DNA from: Desulfosporosinus sp. UBA5188
GTDB lineage: Bacteria > Bacillota > Desulfitobacteriia > Desulfitobacteriales > Desulfitobacteriaceae
Assembly (NCBI GenBank): GCA_002413075.1
Contig: DHWG01000099.1
Span: 1-9,473 of the forward strand
Direction: 5' to 3'
DNA length: 9,473 bases
The notes under the pieces were generated by a model. It worked only from the letters and a program-made list of their open reading frames with translations. It ran no database searches and had not been told where the DNA came from. Position numbers and translations under genes: made by a program. Position 1 is the stretch's first letter, and each line of letters starts with the position of its first letter. Below are positions 1-5,093 of this stretch, piece after piece.

Positions 1-134
1 TATGTCGCCAAACTCGGGTAATAAAGGGCAATTTTGATCATTATTTTGAGAATTATTGCCTTAAAATGGGCAAATATGCCCTTATATGGGCGTTTGGATG
101 GAGAAAAAGAGACGGTTCAATTCATAACATCGGA
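1..134. promoter_or_regulatory. Non-coding stretch with GGGCA/TGCCC inverted repeats downstream of the activator gene
   Basis: No gene is visible here. The clearest element is the dyad GGGCAAATATGCCC at 68-81 (arms GGGCA/TGCCC, 4-base centre), followed by a further half-site GGGCG at 88-92 and preceded by AGGGCA at 25-30. Read on the minus strand, the 68-81 dyad is followed by ATTTT, so it could be a weak terminator for the activator gene. Its half-site TGGGCAAATA resembles TGGGCACATA inside the large dyad at 2597-2648, so it could instead be a second binding site for the same activator, serving a gene beyond the left edge. The sequence does not decide between these. Confidence 0.4.
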
Positions 135-1583
135 TTATTCAGAGGGAAGATTGTCCATTAATTTATGCAGCTTGAGCTTGTTTTGTAAAGTTTGACGAGG
201 TATACCGAGTAAGAAAGCGGCCTTAGAGACATTTCCTTTACTTTGGTCCAAAGCTTGAAGCAGATATCTTCTTTCTACATGGCTAAGAATTTCTGGTAAA
301 CTGCGTTCTTTAATCGATTCTGTGCAGTCGTCAAGCATCTGAAGATTGTTCGATTGACCAATATTAGCCGGTAAGTCCTCTAATTCAATCACTTGTCCAG
401 ACATGATATTCATGGCATGTTCAATGACATGTTGCAGTTCTCTAACATTACCTGGCCATGAATGAGCGAAAAAGGCCTTGCTGGTTTCTTCGCTAATGCC
501 ACTAACCTGGCAATTTAATTTATTATTGTAGATACTAATAAAATGATTTGCTAAGGTCAGAAGATCACTCTTTCGTTCTCTAAGTGGGGGAACGGTCAAG
601 GATACAACATTTAAACGATAATATAAGTCAAGACGGAGTTCTTTATTTCGAACAGCTTGTTTGGGATCAATGTTCATACTGGCAATGATGCGGGCATCAA
701 TTTGTTTTATTTTGTTGTCGCCAATGCGACGTAGTGTACCATCTTGTAAGACTCTGAGTAGTTTGCTCTGCAATTCTATAGGCATGGAATTAATCTCGTC
801 TAAGAATAATGTTCCCCCATCCGCCAATTCGAATAAACCCGGACGGTCTTCAGCTCCGGTAAAGCTACCTTTTATGGTTCCGAACAGAATGCTCTCCAGT
901 AATGTCGCGGGAAAAGCAGAACAATTCTGGGCTACGAAGGGACCATTTTTCCGTGGTGAAGCACTGTGAATAGATTGTACGACAAATTCTTTTCCGGTTC
1001 CGGTTTCTCCTATTACCAAAACTGAGGAAGAGCTGCTAGCAATCCTTTGTCCTAATATTTTCAGTTTTATGATCGAATCGTGACTACCGATTATATCGTC
1101 AAAAATATAGCGAGCAATCGCATGTGTTTCTGCAGGTTTTGATTTCTTGTGATGACTCGATCGGGTGTTTAAAAGCTCAGACTGTAAATTGATCATCCGT
1201 TCAGAGAGCTCTTTTATCTTGGTAATATCTTGAGATATATCACACGCTCCAATCAAGAGACCGTCTTGATAGATCGGGTATGTCGAGTAAATGAGGGAGA
1301 CAATTTTACCCGTGCTGGATACAAGCGTCTGCGGTTGGTTGAGAATAGGCATTCCTGTAGCCAATACTCGCATTATGCTGCTAGTTTCCAAGGTTAGCGA
1401 GGGATAGACCTGTATAATATGCTCGCCTAATACATCAGATACCTTTAACCCATCCATCTCTGCCGCAAACTGATTATAATAGATTGTTTTTCCATCAGAA
1501 TTCACAATCTGTACAGCTTCTTCAATATGACCTAAAACCTGTTCTAGGTAAATATTTGTCTCTGTTTCAGATAGATTGCGCAA
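135..1583 (-). CDS. Sigma-54-dependent transcriptional activator, RocR-like (PAS, AAA+, Fis-type HTH)
   Basis: This is a cytoplasmic enhancer-binding protein that would open sigma-54 promoters by ATP hydrolysis. Numbered from the TTG at 1583 (482 aa), a PAS-like sensor covers about residues 15-125. The AAA+ domain has Walker A GETGTGKE (192-199), the sigma-54 contact loop as GSFTGA (239-244) in place of the usual GAFTGA, Walker B GTLFLDE (257-263) and the WPGNVREL motif (376-383). The C-terminal Fis-type helix-turn-helix is at about 450-472 (NVSKAAFLLGIPRQTL). The stretch DRPGLFELADGGTLFLDEIN resembles RocR, the arginine-catabolism activator of Bacillus. I chose the TTG at 1583 because AGGAGGCG lies 7 bases upstream; an in-frame TTG at 1601 would sit upstream of that site. 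The gene follows the permease gene by 20 bases, so the two are probably cotranscribed. The likely target is the divergent lysine operon, and the PAS ligand is unknown. Confidence 0.92.
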   Translation of the reverse strand: MRNLSETETNIYLEQVLGHIEEAVQIVNSDGKTIYYNQFAAEMDGLKVSDVLGEHIIQVYPSLTLETSSIMRVLATGMPILNQPQTLVSSTGKIVSLIYSTYPIYQDGLLIGACDISQDITKIKELSERMINLQSELLNTRSSHHKKSKPAETHAIARYIFDDIIGSHDSIIKLKILGQRIASSSSSVLVIGETGTGKEFVVQSIHSASPRKNGPFVAQNCSAFPATLLESILFGTIKGSFTGAEDRPGLFELADGGTLFLDEINSMPIELQSKLLRVLQDGTLRRIGDNKIKQIDARIIASMNIDPKQAVRNKELRLDLYYRLNVVSLTVPPLRERKSDLLTLANHFISIYNNKLNCQVSGISEETSKAFFAHSWPGNVRELQHVIEHAMNIMSGQVIELEDLPANIGQSNNLQMLDDCTESIKERSLPEILSHVERRYLLQALDQSKGNVSKAAFLLGIPRQTLQNKLKLHKLMDNLPSE

Positions 1584-1590
1584 GTGGCAG

Positions 1591-1598
1591 CGCCTCCT
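1591..1598 (-). promoter_or_regulatory. Ribosome binding site that decides the activator start
   Basis: AGGAGGCG on the minus strand lies 7 bases before the TTG at 1583. The more upstream in-frame TTG at 1601 is immediately before this site and has no such signal of its own, so the shorter 482-residue product is preferred. Confidence 0.7.
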
Positions 1599-1603
1599 CA
1601 AAC

Positions 1604-2527
1604 TTATTGCGTTTTATTGACGTTAGGTTTGTTGTTTGATAGCCAACGGATTCTTCTGTCTAAAAGTGTCGGTCCCAATAGAACTAAAATAATTGCCATA
1701 AAAATCAGTGTGCTACCAAAAAGTCCACGAGCGGTGAGTATTTCACCCCAAATTATTACAGAAAAGAGGAGTGCAAACGGGGCTTCTAAACCAAGCAGCA
1801 AAGCCGTATGAGAAGAGGATGTGTATCTTTGAGCAATATTCTGGACAAGAAAGGCAAAACATGTTCCAAGTAGACCTGTATAAATTATGGACTCCCAAAC
1901 GAAACTGGGGACTTGAAAGTTCACGGGTTCAACGATCAAGGAATACCCTAAACTCATGATGGCCGTAAACCCAATTTGTACCATCGTTAAAATATACATA
2001 TTATGTTTTGGGGTATAATGCTCAACCGCTAGTATATGAAGTGCATAAAAAAACGCACAAAGTAAGGTTAGCAAATTTCCTATATTGAACCCAAAAAGAT
2101 CGTTATTGTTCACTGAGATCATGCATAAACCAATAAAAGCAATTAGCGCACCGCTAATCGGTATCCACCCGACGAATTTCTTGCGTAAGACTGAGGCAAT
2201 AAATGGAACAATTACGATATAAAAACTGGTAATAAGTCCTGATTTCCCAGGCGTTGTATACTGTAAGCCGGTTGTTTGGGAAAGAAACCCCAAGAAAAGA
2301 AAAATTCCAATAACACAACCCGCAAGTACTTCATCGCGGTTAGTCTTCTTTAAGTGTTTGTAAAAGATCAAGAATAGGACCACAGCTGAAATTAGAAATC
2401 TTAATCCAATAAATTGCATAGGGGGCATCCATTGAATTGAGGATTTAATTAAGGTAAAATTCAGACCCCAAATCATTCCGACACACATTAATGAAAGATC
2501 GGCTAGCAATGAACGCGGTATTGCCAT
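1604..2527 (-). CDS. EamA/DMT-superfamily permease
   Basis: This is an inner-membrane drug/metabolite-transporter-family protein of 307 aa, the usual size for a ten-helix EamA carrier made of two repeated halves. Hydrophobic stretches run along the whole length. Recognisable pieces are LMCVGMIWGLNFTLIKSS near the N terminus, the first-half end ALIAFIGLCMIS, and a second half with LEAPFALLFSVIIWGE, typical of the family's second EamA repeat. I chose the ATG at 2527 because GGAGGCGAC lies just before it; an in-frame ATG at 2578 would add 17 residues with no such signal. The activator gene begins 20 bases after the stop. The substrate cannot be read from the sequence. The neighbourhood suggests lysine, another amino acid or an amine product, but this is inference only. 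Confidence 0.88.
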   Translation of the reverse strand: MAIPRSLLADLSLMCVGMIWGLNFTLIKSSIQWMPPMQFIGLRFLISAVVLFLIFYKHLKKTNRDEVLAGCVIGIFLFLGFLSQTTGLQYTTPGKSGLITSFYIVIVPFIASVLRKKFVGWIPISGALIAFIGLCMISVNNNDLFGFNIGNLLTLLCAFFYALHILAVEHYTPKHNMYILTMVQIGFTAIMSLGYSLIVEPVNFQVPSFVWESIIYTGLLGTCFAFLVQNIAQRYTSSSHTALLLGLEAPFALLFSVIIWGEILTARGLFGSTLIFMAIILVLLGPTLLDRRIRWLSNNKPNVNKTQ

Positions 2528-2596
2528 ATTGTCGCCTCCGTAATTATGGTAATGAAGGTTATAAAAATAATGTAACACACATTCCTCTCAACAATC

Positions 2597-2648
2597 AAGA
2601 TAAAGCCCAAAACTGAGCACCTATGTGCCCAATTTTGGGCTTTATCTT
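2597..2648. promoter_or_regulatory. Large dyad, probable upstream activator site for the sigma-54 regulator
   Basis: Two 24-base arms (2597-2620 and 2625-2648) flank the 4-base centre CTAT and pair at 22 of 24 positions; the mismatches are C2613/A2632 and A2616/C2629. The inner part reads GAGCAC-CTAT-GTGCCC and the outer part AAAGCCCAAAA with TTTTGGGCTTT. It lies about 80-130 bases upstream of the -24 element, the usual place for an enhancer-binding protein's site. Alone it also looks like a bidirectional terminator, but it stands between two divergently starting genes, where no transcript needs ending. That the neighbouring activator binds it is inference. Confidence 0.6.
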
Positions 2649-2723
2649 TGGCTAATTGCCTCATGATGACCGAAATTATGCATGGATGTCTGCTTTAACA
2701 GAGATCGTATACTTGAATTTCCT

Positions 2724-2740
2724 TTGGCATGAATTTTGCA
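2724..2740 (+). promoter_or_regulatory. Sigma-54 (-24/-12) promoter of the lysine operon
   Basis: The sequence TTGGCATGAATTTTGCA matches the sigma-54 consensus YTGGCACGRNNNTTGCW at every defined position except one (T for C in GGCAC). The invariant GG is at 2726-2727 and GC at 2738-2739, with exactly ten bases between them. Transcription would start near 2750, giving a leader of about 220 bases before kdd. A sigma-54 activator gene next door and a dyad upstream make this a coherent arrangement. Confidence 0.8.
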
Positions 2741-2776
2741 TTAATAAGAGTTAAATACCTTTTCAAAATTTAAGAC

Positions 2777-2784
2777 AAGGAGGT
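2777..2784 (+). promoter_or_regulatory. Strong ribosome binding site in the operon leader
   Basis: AAGGAGGT lies 6 bases before the ATG at 2791 and is close to a perfect anti-Shine-Dalgarno match. It is as strong as any ribosome site in the window, yet it serves only a 27-codon frame. Confidence 0.75.
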
Positions 2785-2790
2785 ATCCGT

Positions 2791-2874
2791 ATGAATTCTT
2801 GTTACGACGTTAGCTATAGGGCAGAATACATCCCGTTAACACCTCAGGTTCATGATAGAGTCATTTTCTGGTGA
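2791..2874 (+). CDS. Small leader ORF of 27 codons, unknown
   Basis: The ORF encodes 27 residues, beginning MNSCYDVSYRAEYIPL and ending VHDRVIFW, and stops at TGA (2872-2874). It has an ideal ribosome binding site and lies about 40 bases after the predicted sigma-54 start, 94 bases before kdd. I do not recognise the peptide. It has no signal peptide, membrane segment or run of one amino acid that would mark a classical attenuator. It may be a regulatory leader peptide, or the 5' remnant of a deleted gene whose ribosome site survives. The piece YIPLT faintly recalls the N-terminal part of lysine 2,3-aminomutase, but this is too short to count as evidence. Confidence 0.4.
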   Translation: MNSCYDVSYRAEYIPLTPQVHDRVIFW

Positions 2875-2880
2875 ATAAAC

Positions 2881-2897
2881 TTGGACTTGTTGTCCAG
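2881..2897 (+). other. Small hairpin after the leader ORF
   Basis: TTGGAC and GTCCAG pair (5 Watson-Crick pairs plus one G-T) around the loop TTGTT, starting 6 bases after the leader ORF's stop. There is no U-run after it, so it is not a terminator. It may be incidental. Confidence 0.3.
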
Positions 2898-2968
2898 ACC
2901 AAATAGTAGTAAGCGACTTAAACTTAATCCATGCAGAAATAAATAATAATATAAAAGGAGTTAATAAC

Positions 2969-4006
2969 ATGAATTTAGGCTGTAAATACGGATCCCATCG
3001 CGTCCTTGAACCCAAAGGGGTATTGCCCCAACCGGCAAAAAAGATCAATAATGATTTTTCAACACTTTACGACAATGAAATACTGATCGATGTGGAAATT
3101 CTAAACATCGATTCCGCCTCCTTCACTCAAATTAAAACACAAGCAGAAGGTGATCCGAAAAAGATTGCTCAAATTATCTTAGCAACGGTGGCAGAGCGAG
3201 GAAAGCAGCATAATCCCGTCACGGGTTCAGGAGGGATGTTGACCGGGAAGGTCAAAGCAATCGGTTCTGCTTTAAAAAATTGTCCGGTTAAGGTTGGCGA
3301 TAAAATCGCAACGTTGGTTTCCTTATCCTTAACCCCGCTTCGCATCGATAAAATTATTGCGGTGCACGCAGACATAGATCAAGTCGAAATTCAGGGTGAG
3401 GCTGTTTTATTTGAAAGTGGTATTTATACCAAACTACCCGATGATATGACACAGAAGCTGGCCTTGGCGGTGCTCGATGTTGCGGGTGCTCCGGCACAAA
3501 CCGCTAAAATCGTTAAACCTGGTGATACGGTTGTCATCATTGGTGGTGGGGGTAAATCCGGACTCCTTTGTCTCCATGAAGCTTGCAAGCGGGCGGGAGT
3601 TACTGGCAAAGTGATTGGAATCAGTCATTCTAAAGCTGGAGTTGAGCGCATGAAAGAGTCCGGATTGCCAGTGCTTACGCTTCAAGGAGATGCCACGGAT
3701 GCCCTTTGGGTGTTGCGTGAAATAGAACGGGTGACGGATGGTGAAATGGCCGACTTAACCATTAACAATGTTAATATCCCACAAACAGAACTCGGAAGCG
3801 TTCTTGCCACGAAAGATAAAGGCATCGTGTATTTCTTTAGCATGTCCACCTCGTTTACCGCTGCAGCGTTAGGTGCAGAAGGAATTGGTAAAGATGTCAC
3901 CATGTTGGTCGGAAACGGCTACACCGAAGGGCATGCGGAGATTGCTTTAGAAATCATGCGTGAAAGCCCAAAACTTCGGGCAATTTATGAACGAACGTAT
4001 GCCTAA
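2969..4006 (+). CDS. kdd: L-erythro-3,5-diaminohexanoate dehydrogenase
   Basis: This cytoplasmic enzyme (EC 1.4.1.11) oxidatively deaminates 3,5-diaminohexanoate with NAD(P)+ to give 3-keto-5-aminohexanoate and ammonia, the third step of lysine fermentation. The 345-residue length suits the family. The nucleotide-binding region has the glycine loop IGGGGKSGLL at about 191-200, after the strand DTVVI. The N-terminal half carries GSGGMLTGKVKAIG (86-99), reminiscent of the catalytic half of medium-chain dehydrogenase folds, and the C-terminal part has VYFFSMSTSFTAAALGAEGI (287-306). The start is supported by AAAAGGAG 8 bases upstream. It is the first large gene of the operon, and its stop overlaps the probable kamB start. 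The assignment rests on recalled family sequence and on the kamB-kamDE-kal-kce neighbours. Confidence 0.9.
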   Translation: MNLGCKYGSHRVLEPKGVLPQPAKKINNDFSTLYDNEILIDVEILNIDSASFTQIKTQAEGDPKKIAQIILATVAERGKQHNPVTGSGGMLTGKVKAIGSALKNCPVKVGDKIATLVSLSLTPLRIDKIIAVHADIDQVEIQGEAVLFESGIYTKLPDDMTQKLALAVLDVAGAPAQTAKIVKPGDTVVIIGGGGKSGLLCLHEACKRAGVTGKVIGISHSKAGVERMKESGLPVLTLQGDATDALWVLREIERVTDGEMADLTINNVNIPQTELGSVLATKDKGIVYFFSMSTSFTAAALGAEGIGKDVTMLVGNGYTEGHAEIALEIMRESPKLRAIYERTYA

Positions 4007-5075
4007 ACCAGGTTGGGAAAGTGTATTGCATTCCCTTGTGGCGCCGTTTCCACTTCTTCCTTTTGCTGGACTTGTTAAAAACGCTGGTAAAACAACGGCT
4101 CTAAATGCCGTGAATAACCTATTTCCGGAAGAATGTATAGGGCTTACTTCCATAGGTTATGACGGGGAAGACAACGATGCAATTTATCATCACCCTAAAC
4201 CGCCTGTATCCGTTCATCCCGGGCAATTGGTTCTTACCGCAGAGCGTTTTCTTCCTGACGGTCAGGAGGACTATGAAATCATCGAGAGTTGGGGGAGCCA
4301 CCCGCAATATGGACGATGGCTGATACTGCGAGTTTTAGCCACTTGTTCGTTCCGGATGGCTGGCCCTTCGACGCTTTCGGAAATACAGAAGGGACTTTCC
4401 CGCCTAAAACAGCACGGGGCAACACGTCTTCACATTGATGGTGCTTTAAATCGTCTATCACATATTACACTCCATGAAACAGATGATGATACGACGGATT
4501 ACGGAATCGTTCTGAGTACTGGTGCGGCCCTCGGGAATACATTTGAAGAGGTCATTGAACGGACATTTCACTGGATTAAACTGTTTCAACTCCCGGTCTA
4601 CCCTTGGCCCCAATCTCAAAACTACAGAGATTTATTGCCCGCCTTAAACGATCAGTGCATTAGCTCTTTGTCGCAACAAAATGCCTTTCTTCACGACAAG
4701 ACGTGGTGCGTCCTGCCTTCGTTTCTCTGGCAACATGATTTAGAGGCGCTCATCCCAGCTCACGTGGACACGATTGCTCTGCAGGGAGCGTTCACAGATT
4801 CTATATACCTAGCGCTTCGTGCGGTACAACGTCTGCCTCGGCAATTTGTCGTACGGTCTCCTGCCCACATCTTACTTTCCCGCGCTATCTTAGCAGGACT
4901 CATGTCTAGGGGAATAACCCTTCAACTTCTGGAACGACCTCGTATTGTGATGCTTACCTTAAATCCTTGGCATCCCCTAACTCCCATTTCCACAGATCGT
5001 ATGGCGGAAGCGCTTCTTCCACATTGCACGATCCCGCTCGTCGATATTGAACAGCAACAGGTATGGTTACCGTAA
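3999..5075 (+). CDS. kamB: KamB, putative lysine 5,6-aminomutase reactivation subunit with P-loop
   Basis: KamB is a conserved protein of lysine-fermentation clusters. Databases name it a reactivase subunit of lysine 5,6-aminomutase, usually acting with the MutS-like KamC; I know of little direct biochemistry. The P-loop-like motif GLVKNAGKTTALN is at residues 24-36 of the 358-residue form, implying nucleotide binding. The rest has no motif I can name, though GRWLILRVLAT and LHIDGALNRLSHIT look like conserved strands, and HIDGALNR could be a functional loop. The start is uncertain. The ATG at 3999 overlaps the kdd stop by 8 bases (ATGCCTAA), suggesting translational coupling; ATGs at 3987 and 3960 are in frame, and none has a clear ribosome site. 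Family members as I recall them begin close to the P-loop, so a later GTG at 4038 is possible. No kamC is present in the window. Confidence 0.78.
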   Translation: MPKPGWESVLHSLVAPFPLLPFAGLVKNAGKTTALNAVNNLFPEECIGLTSIGYDGEDNDAIYHHPKPPVSVHPGQLVLTAERFLPDGQEDYEIIESWGSHPQYGRWLILRVLATCSFRMAGPSTLSEIQKGLSRLKQHGATRLHIDGALNRLSHITLHETDDDTTDYGIVLSTGAALGNTFEEVIERTFHWIKLFQLPVYPWPQSQNYRDLLPALNDQCISSLSQQNAFLHDKTWCVLPSFLWQHDLEALIPAHVDTIALQGAFTDSIYLALRAVQRLPRQFVVRSPAHILLSRAILAGLMSRGITLQLLERPRIVMLTLNPWHPLTPISTDRMAEALLPHCTIPLVDIEQQQVWLP

Positions 5076-5080
5076 TCTAT

Positions 5081-5089
5081 GGAGGTGAT
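5081..5089 (+). promoter_or_regulatory. Ribosome binding site that decides the kamDE start
   Basis: GGAGGTGAT lies 4 bases before the TTG at 5094 (8 bases from GGAGG). The in-frame ATG at 5079 overlaps this site and so cannot use it. The TTG start removes five residues (MEVIA) from the longest reading. Confidence 0.75.
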
Positions 5090-5093
5090 AGCA

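Larger units (their letters stand above)
2528..2968. promoter_or_regulatory. Divergent control region between the permease gene and the lysine operon
   Basis: The 441 bases between the permease start and the kdd start hold a large dyad (2597-2648), a -24/-12 promoter facing right (2724-2740), a 27-codon ORF (2791-2874) and a small hairpin (2881-2897). I see no convincing promoter for the leftward permease-activator pair. The AT-rich minus-strand segment between the dyad and 2540 could hold a weak sigma-70 promoter, but no hexamer pair stands out. Confidence 0.7.

Noticed and set aside
2597..2648. The large dyad as a bidirectional rho-independent terminator
   Set aside because: It has the A- and T-rich flanks for it, but both adjacent genes start away from it, and it lies at enhancer distance from a -24/-12 promoter. 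An operator fits better, although a barrier to read-through cannot be excluded.
2705..2745. A sigma-70 promoter overlapping the -24/-12 element (TTGAAT with TTGCAT 17 bases on)
   Set aside because: The -10 match is poor, while the sigma-54 match is nearly complete over the same bases.
2791..2946. Read-through of the leader ORF's TGA as selenocysteine: the frame stays open for 23 more codons and a small hairpin follows the TGA
   Set aside because: The hairpin is short with loop TTGTT, the residues around the TGA do not resemble a redox motif or known selenoprotein, and the continuation has no recognisable content. A frame this short stays open by chance often enough.
2836..3048. A 70-codon minus-strand frame over the leader and the start of kdd
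   Set aside because: It overlaps the kdd start, has no convincing ribosome site, and its C-terminal half is opposite the leader ORF; no family resemblance.
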